This document shows, one piece after another, positions 10,401 through 17,107 of a stretch of DNA of 39,262 bases. The DNA comes from CAINVV01 sp031432175 (GTDB lineage: Bacteria; Bacteroidota; Bacteroidia; Bacteroidales; Prolixibacteraceae). Positions within the stretch are counted from its first letter, which is position 1. Each line of letters starts with the position of its first letter. The stretch spans positions 1 to 39,262 of the forward strand of contig CAYHQN010000025.1 in the NCBI GenBank assembly GCA_964358545.1, in the 5' to 3' direction. The translations under genes and the position numbers were made by a program. The notes beneath the pieces are model-generated. The model saw only the letters and a program-made list of their open reading frames with translations, searched no databases and was not told where the DNA came from.

Positions 10401-10825
10401 GAGATTTCCTTTTTCTGCTCCGCATTTGTTTCCAACTTGATAACAGCCGGAGATTCTTTGGTGTCAGGAGGAAGAATCACTATCTGCCGGTCATAAATCT
10501 TAAATGTGTTCTGTGTCCCATTTAATAACTCATTCAGAATAGATTCCACTTTTTCATCATTTGCATTGAGACTTACCTTACGATAGACATCAATGTAATC
10601 TTCGTTGTAAAAAAAGACAAACTCACTGTTCTTTTCAATCAGTTTAAAAGCCTCTTTTACTGTTACTTCATCAAACTTTAGGCTCAATTTAGTTTGCTGT
10701 GAGTAAGTAGTGGCCGATACCCCAAGTAAACCTGTAAAGAAAAAAGCGATTAGTAGTTTCATCTTTTTTAAAAGATTTCCCGCACTTCCTGACCGGAAGC
10801 GCGAATTCATACCATTTTTTTTCAT
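7424..10825 (-). CDS. SusC/RagA family TonB-dependent transporter with STN domain
   Basis: Outer-membrane oligosaccharide importer of 1133 aa. A signal peptide lies around residues 20-43. An STN/secretin domain follows (about 47-120, LSLKFDEVTVKEAF), then a carboxypeptidase-like beta-sandwich (about 140-222), then the hallmark VVAVGYGTQKK leading into the plug (from about 230). The 22-strand barrel ends in a C-terminal Phe (LDIKF). The STN extension is used to contact a FecR-type anti-sigma factor, which matches the fecR and sigma genes upstream, so import and transcription are probably linked across the envelope. The gene starts only 36 nt from the right arm of the 51-bp inverted repeat, so its 5' leader contains the repeat. 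Confidence 0.95.
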   Translation of the reverse strand: MKKNGMNSRFRSGSAGNLLKKMKLLIAFFFTGLLGVSATTYSQQTKLSLKFDEVTVKEAFKLIEKNSEFVFFYNEDYIDVYRKVSLNANDEKVESILNELLNGTQNTFKIYDRQIVILPPDTKESPAVIKLETNAEQKKEISGSVKDSKGLPLPGVSVVVKGTTTGIDTDADGKFRISVPADAKTLVFSFIGMKAQEIVIGNNTTINVTLAEDVVGIDEVVAVGYGTQKKVSMTGAVSNVSANILGSIPKPNAANLLQGRVAGLQVIQPTASPGRDDPQLLVRGLGSFGASSSPLVLVDGIIGSMNNLNPNDIENISVLKDAASAAIYGSRAANGVILVTTKQGKKGESMIEYRADVGIHTATRLPDFIYDSSEYMTMFNAAKVRAKLPPLYTQAQIDLYRNPTDKAQYPSFNWVDYYFKPATVKNHNLRFSGGNDKTTYSLSMGYLDQDGILPAFNYKRYSAVLNLSTQLNKIVRVGTIINMAEKVIKEPRNVNSDIVLLVYQGAPNFTPFLPDGSGRVSAWAYQGEGHNRNPETDLNPGNYQHSTTYAMNSQAYIEVTPFKGLVWLAKGALNYTHDTYKQHQVAVPQYMFIKPAGAADYTYYNDGNKGAGLTDRYTLSVLPSFYSTLTYDTKFDADHTIKVLAGYEQQSYKTQNIQGQRVNFPNPLLDQINAGSPIGQSLSGTSSEWAIRSYFGRVNYDYKSRYLLEANVRYDGSSRIAPDNRWGIFPAVSAGWRLSQERFIHDKFAWIDNMKLRASLGTLGNQEIGTYPYQDILSLTEYPYGSQLQPAVVLNRLTDKTLKWETTRVADVGLDLDIYKGLFGVTFDWFKKNTSGILTSQPVPGSLGISGPVTNDGELQNMGWEAELRHANQIGEVSYNAYFQISTYANKLLKIRTSTKGVNEVGLPYNSYYMYEWIGIFQSQQDINNSPKQPFYPSKPGDLKIKDQNGDGVVNADDRKTIKGMYPDFIYSFGMNVSWKGFALSVFFQGTQGNKLPLSGWGIDPFLQGTPPTTKFRNAWSPTNPSNTVPAIYDSWDYGGVAAYPSTYYLQDASYLRLKNISLSYTLPKRIADKIRSKGITLSVSGDNLLTFTKFEGADPETLSRTGTTIGGFGRYAQYPQVRIINFGLDIKF

Positions 10826-10860
10826 ACTTTTGAATGTTTGTTTTAAGCGTTGATAATTAT

Positions 10861-10911
10861 TTCTACTTTACCAAATTGAAAAAAGAGACGGTTTATTTTG
10901 TTATATGGCTA
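10861..10911 (-). repeat. Right arm of 51-bp perfect inverted repeat
   Basis: Exact reverse complement of bases 1-51, located 36 nt upstream of susC. Its first 19 bases (10861-10879) are also inverted relative to 11066-11084 (17 of 19 identical). Homology to the left arm stops at 10861 on the susC side. Confidence 0.9.
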
Positions 10912-11065
10912 AATATTAATATCTTAGTATAATTATTAACGCACTCTGATTGTTTTGACAATGAAGCCAAAACGAGCAGATAAAAAAAATTTCTCTGTCA
11001 AAGTCCAGTACAACAATTCCACTGACAACAGCCTTGCTGATATAGATAGATATTATAAGTAAAAA

Positions 11066-11087
11066 TCATTTTAGTAAAGTAGAATTA
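11066..11087 (+). repeat. Third, partial copy of the inverted-repeat core
   Basis: Bases 11066-11084 match bases 33-51 of the left arm at 17 of 19 positions in the same orientation, and are inverted relative to 10861-10879. Shared core on one strand: TTCTACTTTACYAAAWTGA. The match to the left arm continues for three more bases (TTA). With the right arm it encloses about 186 nt of leader DNA. Confidence 0.75.
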
Positions 11088-11103
11088 TTGACGTTTGTAT
11101 TAA

Positions 11104-11142
11104 ATCCGGGGAGTGTTGACCGCATTCCCCGGATCTTTTTTT
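11104..11142. terminator. Strong hairpin terminator after fecR
   Basis: A 9-bp GC-rich perfect stem (ATCCGGGGA at 11104-11112 with 11126-11134) with a 13-nt loop is flanked by a run of seven T on the plus-strand side. It lies 23 nt beyond the fecR stop. It probably ends the sigma-fecR transcript, so susC needs its own promoter. Confidence 0.65.
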
Positions 11143-11164
11143 ATCTCATATTCCTGATGTTTTT

Positions 11165-12391
11165 CTATCGCATAGGCATATAATTTATTTTACTATTTAC
11201 GAATACTCTATCCTGATCGATCCGGAACGTGATAGGTGCCGCATCCGAAACTACCTTCATGACATCCTCCAATGATTCTTTCAGATCAAGTTTTCCACTG
11301 ATTTTCCGGTTCAGTTCTACACTGCTTTCCGTCACAAAACTGACATTGTAAAATCGCGAAAGCCTTTTGAATACAGTAACAATGCTTTCTCTGTTGAACT
11401 CAAGCAAACCTTCTTTCCACGAAATGTAATAGGCTACATCCACATTCGATTCAACACTCGTTTTGTTGTCTGCTTTATTGTAGACCGCTTTTTGGTTTGG
11501 ATTGAGTTTAATCTCCTTGCCCAAAAAGTTCATCACACTATTCTCTTTCAGGCTCACTGCCCCTTCAACCAAAACAACTTCCAATTCATTCTCAGAATCA
11601 TTGTCTCTTATGTTGAATTTTGTGCCATGTACACTAACATTCATGTTATCAGTACTTACAATAAAGGGAATGTCTTTGTTTTTAAATACATCAAAATAAG
11701 CTTCACCTTTCAGGAATACTTTGCGGTTTTTACCTGAGAATTTTTGGGGAAAAACAAGTTTTGAGCCTGCATTGAGCCAAACTTTTGTGCCATCCGACAA
11801 TAAAATATTCGAACGCTTGCCAAAAGGAATTATTACCTGGGCCATCGCGTTTTGATCCGTTTCACGATTGTAATTGATGGTGCTATCGCGATCAATCTTA
11901 ATTTGATTTCCTGCTGCATTAAACTGAAGGTCTGTCTGCTCTCCCTTCAACAAAATTTCTTCCCCACCTGAAAGGATCAATTTGGCTTCTTTATTATTTG
12001 ATGATGAACTTGCAATTTCAGTGTACATATTGGCATTCCCGGCAAAATAGAAAATGGGAATGGCTGCACCGATGGATAAAACGACAACAAAGATTGCCAC
12101 ATATCGCATCATCTTTCTGACTGGGACTGTTAGTTTTGACTTATGGTACAGGGTGTAAAAATTTTCGATGTTCTTATAGATATCATATACATCGTATTCC
12201 TGAAGATCCTTTGTATTGTACCGAAGCGCAGCAACGATCTTCCTGGCAGTATTAATATCTTTTGATAAGTTTGGATTTTCGCGGACAAAGTTTTCCCATT
12301 CTTTTTGGTCAATGCCCTTGTTTACCCAGTTAATGAAATTGATATCCTGAGTAAAATCCTCTACCGAATATGTCATGTATTTTTTATCCAC
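11165..12391 (-). CDS. FecR family anti-sigma factor
   Basis: Inner-membrane sigma regulator of 408 aa. It has an N-terminal cytoplasmic part (about 1-90), one membrane helix (about 94-115, RYVAIFVVVLSIGAAIPIF), and a periplasmic FecR domain (about 190-290) with the usual GKRSNILLSDGTKVWLNAGS and VFLKGEAYFDV motifs. The C-terminus is DUF4974-like (about 335-405, WKEGLLEFNRESIVTV, RKISGKLDL). It would hold the sigma factor encoded 61 nt upstream and release it when the STN domain of the liganded SusC touches the periplasmic part. Length and domain order are normal for Bacteroidota PUL regulators. Confidence 0.93.
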   Translation of the reverse strand: MDKKYMTYSVEDFTQDINFINWVNKGIDQKEWENFVRENPNLSKDINTARKIVAALRYNTKDLQEYDVYDIYKNIENFYTLYHKSKLTVPVRKMMRYVAIFVVVLSIGAAIPIFYFAGNANMYTEIASSSSNNKEAKLILSGGEEILLKGEQTDLQFNAAGNQIKIDRDSTINYNRETDQNAMAQVIIPFGKRSNILLSDGTKVWLNAGSKLVFPQKFSGKNRKVFLKGEAYFDVFKNKDIPFIVSTDNMNVSVHGTKFNIRDNDSENELEVVLVEGAVSLKENSVMNFLGKEIKLNPNQKAVYNKADNKTSVESNVDVAYYISWKEGLLEFNRESIVTVFKRLSRFYNVSFVTESSVELNRKISGKLDLKESLEDVMKVVSDAAPITFRIDQDRVFVNSKINYMPMR

Positions 12392-12452
12392 GATGAAAGC
12401 TTTTGACTGTTAAGTCCTGATTGCTTCATTTTGTGGACAGCTGAAAAACATG

Positions 12453-13046
12453 TTAGAAAACATATTTTTTAGAAAAGAGAATAAAAAGTAAGAATGGGAG
12501 GTGTAATTGGTCTTCTATAATTTCTTTCAATGACTTAATAGCCCTGTAAACTAATTTTCTGGCGGAATCGTTCTTCAATTGCATAATGTCACAAATCTGA
12601 TCGTATTTCATCCCACATTCGTACCGCAAATAGATGATTTCACGTTGCCGGTCGTTCAGTTTGTTTAATGCTTTCAGGAGTGCTACCTCTTTGTTGGAGG
12701 CATTTTCTTTTTCTGAAAGCTCTTCCTCGAGCGCAAAAGGAGCATCAAATTTTAGGGAATTGAATTCAATCAGTTCGTTTCTTTTGCTTTTCTCAATTTC
12801 CTTATAAATGGCATTTTTTAAGGCATGGAAGAGGTAAAACCGTATATTATCGGTCGGACTTAGGTTTTCGCCTGCCTGTATCAGTTTAAAGAATACATTT
12901 TGAATACAATCTTTAATAAAATCAGGATCGTCTTTAAATCTTATTCCATACTGAAACATTGAATGGAAATATTGAAAATAGACGTATGAAAGCGCTGACC
13001 GATCGCCCGTCTTAAAATTTTCCCATATTTCGCCCTCTTTCTTCAA
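12453..13046 (-). CDS. ECF RNA polymerase sigma factor of the PUL
   Basis: Sigma-70 family ECF factor of 197 aa. Region 2 spans about 10-85 (YFQYFHSMFQYG, DCIQNVFFKL) and region 4 about 125-180 (LNDRQREIIYLRYECGMKYDQI, followed by DSARKLVYRAIKSLKE). It pairs with the FecR protein encoded next and should activate the susC operon. The only usable start upstream of region 2 is a TTG at 13046: an in-frame stop lies three codons further up, and the next ATG is inside region 2. The promoter-like TACTTTTG at 13071-13078 is about 25 nt upstream. Confidence 0.92.
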   Translation of the reverse strand: MKKEGEIWENFKTGDRSALSYVYFQYFHSMFQYGIRFKDDPDFIKDCIQNVFFKLIQAGENLSPTDNIRFYLFHALKNAIYKEIEKSKRNELIEFNSLKFDAPFALEEELSEKENASNKEVALLKALNKLNDRQREIIYLRYECGMKYDQICDIMQLKNDSARKLVYRAIKSLKEIIEDQLHLPFLLFILFSKKYVF

Positions 13047-13070
13047 TTGAAATTATTAGTTAGAATGAAG

Positions 13071-13078
13071 CAAAAGTA
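13071..13078 (-). promoter_or_regulatory. Candidate -7 box for the sigma-fecR operon
   Basis: The minus strand reads TACTTTTG, matching the Bacteroidota -7 consensus TAnnTTTG, about 25 nt before the TTG start of the sigma gene. No clear TTTG -33 box is seen at the expected spacing. Confidence 0.4.
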
Positions 13079-13099
13079 TTAAATAATAAGCTGATTTCT

Positions 13100-13107
13100 T
13101 ATCTTTG
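13100..13107 (+). promoter_or_regulatory. Candidate -7 box for the YeeE-rhaB operon
   Basis: The plus strand reads TATCTTTG, a perfect TAnnTTTG, 33 nt before the ATG of the YeeE/YedE gene. The matching -33 element is not obvious. This box and the sigma-gene box lie back to back in the 94-nt divergent spacer. Confidence 0.45.
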
Positions 13108-13140
13108 GAAGATTAATCCGATTATCAAAACGCATTTAAA

Positions 13141-14136
13141 ATGACAACACTAATTCTTGGATTCGTATTCGGAGCCCTGCTCCAAAGTGCCAAACTGAAT
13201 CGTTTTGACACCATTAGCGGTATGGCAACCCTCGAGAACTTCAAGGTGGCCAAAGCCATTGCCCTGGCCATTGGGGTTGGTGTGATCCTTCTAAACATCG
13301 AAATTGGCCTGGGATTCGCTTCCTACCATGTTAAACCGCTTCTGCTGGGCGGAATCGTTTTGGGAGGATTGATTTTTGGGACCGGAATGGCCATTCTGGG
13401 GTACTGCCCGGGTACGGTGATGGTATCGGCCGGCGAAGGTTCGTTGGATGCGATGGTGGGTATCATGGGCGGATTGGCAGGAGGATTGGTTTACACCCTT
13501 ATCCTGCCTTCTGTCACTGGAATTCTTGGCCCAAATGTCGGAACCTTCTCCCTGTTCACCGAAATGGGAAGTTCCCCAATACTCTTTTATCCGATTATGG
13601 CCCTGTGCGGATTGGCATTTATCGTGGCAGCTTTTGTCATTCATCGTTTGGATAAAAGTCCGGATAAAAGCTGGATTATTGCCGGAACCGGCATAGCACT
13701 ATTGAATGCTTTCATCTTCTGGTATGCCGACCGTCCCATCGGAGCTTCTACCTCCTTCCCCTATTTAGCTGACAATATTTTCGGGGTAGTTAACAACGAT
13801 TATTTCAAGCAAATCAGCAAACCGGGAAGTTGGGAAGTAATCTTTCTAGCTGGCACTTTTCTTTCCGGGATCGTAATTTCGCTTTTGCGGAAGGATTTTA
13901 AGATCAGGATGATCCATGATAATTGGGAAAAATACAAAGGTAATAATTACGGAAAACGTGTTTTCTGGGCATTTTTCGGCGGGTTTATCCTGATTTTCGG
14001 CGCCCGAATGGCAGGAGGTTGTACGTCAGGCCATATTATTTCGGGCGGGATGCAGCTGGCTGCAAGCAGCTTGGTATTTGCCGTCTTTGTCTTTGCAGGA
14101 TTGCTCGTGACAGGGAAACTCTTTTACAAAAAGTAA
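13141..14136 (+). CDS. YeeE/YedE (TsuA-like) sulfur-compound transporter
   Basis: Polytopic inner-membrane protein of 331 aa with about nine hydrophobic segments, built from two half-repeats. Each half carries the family's Cys motif: GYCPGT at about 89-94 in the first and GGCTSGH at about 293-299 in the second. Studied members of the family (TsuA) move thiosulfate through conserved Cys residues, so uptake of thiosulfate or a related sulfur compound is the best guess. Length fits the fused two-domain form. It is followed after 11 nt by rhaB on the same strand, so the two are probably co-transcribed, although no metabolic link is evident. Confidence 0.85.
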   Translation: MTTLILGFVFGALLQSAKLNRFDTISGMATLENFKVAKAIALAIGVGVILLNIEIGLGFASYHVKPLLLGGIVLGGLIFGTGMAILGYCPGTVMVSAGEGSLDAMVGIMGGLAGGLVYTLILPSVTGILGPNVGTFSLFTEMGSSPILFYPIMALCGLAFIVAAFVIHRLDKSPDKSWIIAGTGIALLNAFIFWYADRPIGASTSFPYLADNIFGVVNNDYFKQISKPGSWEVIFLAGTFLSGIVISLLRKDFKIRMIHDNWEKYKGNNYGKRVFWAFFGGFILIFGARMAGGCTSGHIISGGMQLAASSLVFAVFVFAGLLVTGKLFYKK

Positions 14137-14147
14137 AGAAAGCACAA

Positions 14148-15620
14148 ATGAACACAGGCAACTTCCTGGCATTCGATCTTGGCGCCTCCTCCGGAAGGGC
14201 CATGCTTGGTACCATTTCAGACCAACGACTTAAGCTCACTGAGATTCACCGTTTCGAAAACCGCATGGTTGAAATTGACAACCACTTCTACTGGAACATT
14301 TTTTCGATATTTGATGAACTGAAAACAGGGCTGAAAAAGTGCATCCGGGATTACGGTATCCAGCCTGATTCCATTGCCATCGATACCTGGGGTGTCGATT
14401 TTGCCTTTGTTGACAAGGATGGGATGATTGCCTCCCTTCCCTATGCCTATCGGGACCGGCGCACGGACAGGGCCATGGAAGATTTTTTCAAAATAGTGCC
14501 AAGGGAGGAGCTCTACATGAAAACAGGCATACAGCTGATGCAGTTCAACTCCCTGTTTCAACTATTTGTCAACCATGAAACCAAAGCGCCCCAATATGAA
14601 ATTGGCAAGGACCTTCTTTTCATGCCCGATGCCCTTTCTTACCTTTTTTGCGGTATCAAAAAGAATGAATTTTCCATCGCATCAACATCCCAACTCCTGA
14701 AGCCAGGAAAATTAGCCTGGGAAACCACCCTTTTTGAGGCTATGGGCGTCGATCCCTCCATCATGCAGGAGATAGTGCTTCCTGGAACACTTCTAGGCAA
14801 AATCAAGCCTGAAGTACAAAAAGAGACAGGCAGCAGCGATATACCTGTGATCGCGGTGGCATCGCATGATACTGCCTCCGCCATTGCTTCTGTTCCGGCG
14901 TCAGGTAAGAATTGGGCTTATATCAGTTCCGGTACCTGGTCACTGATGGGTATAGAATCCGACAAACCACTTATATCCAAAGCAATACTCGACCTTAATT
15001 TCACCAATGAAGGAGGTGTGGAAGGGACCACCCGTTTCCTGAAAAATATCATGGGAATGTGGCTTTTGCAGGAGTGCAGAAGAAGTTGGTCGCACAAAGT
15101 CAATTATTCCTGGAGTGAAATGGTTGATTTAAGTACCTTGTCACAACCTTTTAAATGTCTGATAGATCCTGATGATCCAAGTTTTCTGAATCCGGCTGAT
15201 ATGCCTCAGGCCATCATTGATTTTTGCCTGAAAACCGATCAACCAAAACCTGAAACGCATGGTGAATTCATCCGGTGTATTTTTGAAAGTCTGGCGATGA
15301 AATATAGGCTTACACTTGATTCAATCAGGTCGGTAATTTCCTATCCGATCGACATCGTGCACATCATCGGAGGAGGGGCGAACAACGAACTGCTCTGCCA
15401 ATACAGCGCCAACGCGCTCCAACTTCCTGTGAAGGCTGGTCCTACCGAAGCGACTGCAATCGGGAATATCCTGATTCAGGCCAAAGCCATGAAAGCCGTG
15501 GCAAGTCTTGAGGAGATAAGGACCATGGTAGGGGAATCTTTCGGGACAAAAACATTTCTGCCTTCGGAAGCCGATGTTTGGAAAGTTCAGTTTGAAAGGT
15601 TCAGGAGAATTGTCAATTGA
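14148..15620 (+). CDS. rhaB: Rhamnulokinase (FGGY sugar kinase)
   Basis: Cytoplasmic kinase of 490 aa that phosphorylates L-rhamnulose to L-rhamnulose 1-phosphate. It has the two FGGY actin-like domains. Motifs are FDLGASSGR (phosphate loop, about 9-17), DTWGVDFAFVD (about 82-92), YRDRRTD (about 103), YISSGTWSLMGIE (about 258) and IIGGGANNELLCQ (about 404). DLGASSGR and SSGTWSLMG are typical of RhaB, though L-fuculokinase is a close relative. I place the start at the ATG at 14148; an earlier in-frame ATG at 14019 lies inside the transporter gene and would add 43 atypical residues. The product fits catabolism of the L-rhamnose freed by the nearby GH78 enzyme. Isomerase and aldolase genes are not in the window. 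Confidence 0.9.
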   Translation: MNTGNFLAFDLGASSGRAMLGTISDQRLKLTEIHRFENRMVEIDNHFYWNIFSIFDELKTGLKKCIRDYGIQPDSIAIDTWGVDFAFVDKDGMIASLPYAYRDRRTDRAMEDFFKIVPREELYMKTGIQLMQFNSLFQLFVNHETKAPQYEIGKDLLFMPDALSYLFCGIKKNEFSIASTSQLLKPGKLAWETTLFEAMGVDPSIMQEIVLPGTLLGKIKPEVQKETGSSDIPVIAVASHDTASAIASVPASGKNWAYISSGTWSLMGIESDKPLISKAILDLNFTNEGGVEGTTRFLKNIMGMWLLQECRRSWSHKVNYSWSEMVDLSTLSQPFKCLIDPDDPSFLNPADMPQAIIDFCLKTDQPKPETHGEFIRCIFESLAMKYRLTLDSIRSVISYPIDIVHIIGGGANNELLCQYSANALQLPVKAGPTEATAIGNILIQAKAMKAVASLEEIRTMVGESFGTKTFLPSEADVWKVQFERFRRIVN

Positions 15621-15680
15621 AGATAATTTAAGGTTTTAATATGCCCTGTTGCGTAAGTACCGCCTTTTGTTGATTCAAAT

Positions 15681-15710
15681 TTTGCAGGAATAATAATTTT
15701 TTTATTTTTG
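15681..15710 (+). promoter_or_regulatory. Bacteroidota-type promoter for the beta-barrel genes
   Basis: TTTG at 15681-15684 and TATTTTTG at 15703-15710 are separated by 18 nt. This matches the phylum's primary-sigma consensus TTTG-N19-TAnnTTTG well. Transcription would start near 15717, leaving a leader of about 38 nt before the ATG at 15755. Confidence 0.6.
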
Positions 15711-15754
15711 GCCTCCTCCATTCAGGAGACAAAAACAAAATTAAAAAATTAGCT

Positions 15755-16258
15755 ATGAAAAGAATTCTTTTACTTCTGATAACCGTTGTTCTGGTATCGA
15801 ACTTCTCCTCTGCGCAGGTTGCCAGGCATGCTTTAGGATTGCGTTTTGGCACAGACGACGGATTTGGCACTGAGATCTCTTACCAGCATGGTTTAAGCGT
15901 CAACAACAGGCTCGAATTTGATTTGGGCTTCAACAACTATCACGAAAATTACATGAACTACCGGTACAATTACACAAGCTGGGGACTTTCAGGCCTTTAC
16001 CACTGGGTTTATAAACTTGATTCAAACTTCAACTGGTACATCGGACCGGGAGCCAAAATCGGCTCATGGAGCTACGACACCGGATACGACTACCGGTACA
16101 ACAATGGGATGTTTTTAGCTGCTGCAGGAGATATTGGAATCGAATACAACTTCCCGGCAGGTATCCAACTGGCACTGAATGCCCGTCCGGAAATCGGACT
16201 AATCAACCATGGCACAGCTATAAATGTTGGATTCGCAGTGCGCTACCGTTTCCGGTAG
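15755..16258 (+). CDS. Small outer-membrane beta-barrel-like protein, copy 1
   Basis: Protein of 167 aa and unknown function. A signal peptide covers about 1-20 (ends SSAQ). The mature part is all beta, with alternating aromatic and polar residues, repeated FGT/LGF turns and an Arg-rich end (GFAVRYRFR) typical of an outer-membrane barrel C-terminus. About eight strands can be guessed. It is a clear paralogue of the next gene: both contain SWGL/SWAL-(S/T)GLYHW, GYDYRYNNG and INHG. No catalytic motif is visible. Confidence 0.7.
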   Translation: MKRILLLLITVVLVSNFSSAQVARHALGLRFGTDDGFGTEISYQHGLSVNNRLEFDLGFNNYHENYMNYRYNYTSWGLSGLYHWVYKLDSNFNWYIGPGAKIGSWSYDTGYDYRYNNGMFLAAAGDIGIEYNFPAGIQLALNARPEIGLINHGTAINVGFAVRYRFR

Positions 16259-16309
16259 AACAAAACAATGAGCTCATAACGACAAAATTTACCTTCAAAT
16301 AAAACAATT

Positions 16310-16822
16310 ATGATACGCATTTTTTGCACCCTTTTCGTTGGTCTGTTTCTGGTAAATCTTGCTATGGCTCAAATCCCCCAACATTCGGTGGGCTTACGGT
16401 ATGGAGCTGTTTATGGCCTTGGGACTGAAGTCACGTACCAGCGTGGCCTTTCTTCCGAAAACCGGCTGGAATTTGACTTTGGTTTCAACAGCAATTTTGA
16501 ATATGTCAACAATTTCAGGCAAGACCACAACAGTTGGGCGCTCACCGGACTTTACCACTGGCTCTGGAAACTACCAAAGTTAGGCGAAAACGTGAACTGG
16601 TATGCAGGTGCGGGTGGCAAATTAGGCACCTGGAGTTCCAACCAGGGCTATGATTACAGGTACAACAACGGATTGTTCCTGACTGGTTCAGGAGATATCG
16701 GTATCGAATACTGCTTTCCTGCCGGAATTCAATTTGCCCTGGATGCACGACCGGAAGTAGGCCTCATCAACCATGGAAGTGGCGTAAATATTGGTTTTGC
16801 AGTTCGCTACCAATTCAAATAG
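16310..16822 (+). CDS. Small outer-membrane beta-barrel-like protein, copy 2
   Basis: Protein of 170 aa and unknown function. The signal peptide ends about residue 20 (LAMAQ). It shares layout and many motifs with the preceding gene (EVTYQRGLSSENRLEFDFGF, GYDYRYNNGLF, ARPEVGLINHG) and ends in RYQFK. The pair arose by tandem duplication and has diverged, especially in the strand containing YVNNFRQDHNSW. The lysO-like pair begins 6 nt after its stop, so an operon is likely. Confidence 0.7.
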   Translation: MIRIFCTLFVGLFLVNLAMAQIPQHSVGLRYGAVYGLGTEVTYQRGLSSENRLEFDFGFNSNFEYVNNFRQDHNSWALTGLYHWLWKLPKLGENVNWYAGAGGKLGTWSSNQGYDYRYNNGLFLTGSGDIGIEYCFPAGIQFALDARPEVGLINHGSGVNIGFAVRYQFK

Positions 16823-16828
16823 TTCCAG

Positions 16829-17107
16829 ATGATTGCCATCTTAACCGTTTTGTCGGCCGGAATTCTGCTTGGACTGCTGATTGTTAAGAAACCCAAATTG
16901 CATCTATTCAACAATCACCTTCTGAATTGGGCCATCTACCTATTGCTTTTCCTTCTTGGCATTTCTGTTGGCACGAACCGGGAGGTGATACAAAATATTG
17001 GCAAAATAGGGTACGAAGCCATTGCAATTGGCATCTTTTCAATAGCCGGCAGTGTACTGCTGTCCGCTCTTCTATTTAAGTTCTTATTCAGGCAAGATGA
17101 GAAGTAG
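16829..17107 (+). CDS. LysO-type exporter, N-terminal half (DUF340)
   Basis: Membrane protein of 92 aa with three hydrophobic segments. It resembles the first part of LysO/YbjE, the L-lysine exporter of about 300 aa in Escherichia coli; the motif LLFLLGISVGTNREV is characteristic. The rest of the exporter is encoded by the overlapping next gene in another frame (11-nt overlap). The two lengths, 92 and 202, sum to one LysO, so the complete transporter is probably a two-subunit complex. Both pieces have sensible starts and ends, so I read this as a natural split and not a sequencing frameshift. Confidence 0.75.
   Translation: MIAILTVLSAGILLGLLIVKKPKLHLFNNHLLNWAIYLLLFLLGISVGTNREVIQNIGKIGYEAIAIGIFSIAGSVLLSALLFKFLFRQDEK

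Larger units (their letters stand above)
10826..11164 (-). promoter_or_regulatory. fecR-susC leader region, putative invertible segment
   Basis: This 339-nt stretch has no gene. From susC outward it holds the 51-bp repeat arm (10861-10911), an AT-rich stretch of about 155 nt, a 22-nt inverted partial copy of the repeat (11066-11087), and a hairpin terminator (11104-11142). The susC promoter must lie here, but I could not assign a convincing -35/-10 for either the housekeeping or the ECF sigma factor. Confidence 0.5.

Noticed and set aside
14019..14147. Extended N-terminus of the rhamnulokinase
   Set aside because: The extra 43 residues lie inside the transporter gene and are Cys/Arg-rich and unlike FGGY kinases; the ATG at 14148 starts directly before the conserved phosphate loop.
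17052..17107. Frameshift that broke a single lysO gene
   Set aside because: Both halves have plausible start codons, complete membrane segments and an 11-nt overlap, and their lengths sum to one LysO. A natural two-gene form is the simpler reading.
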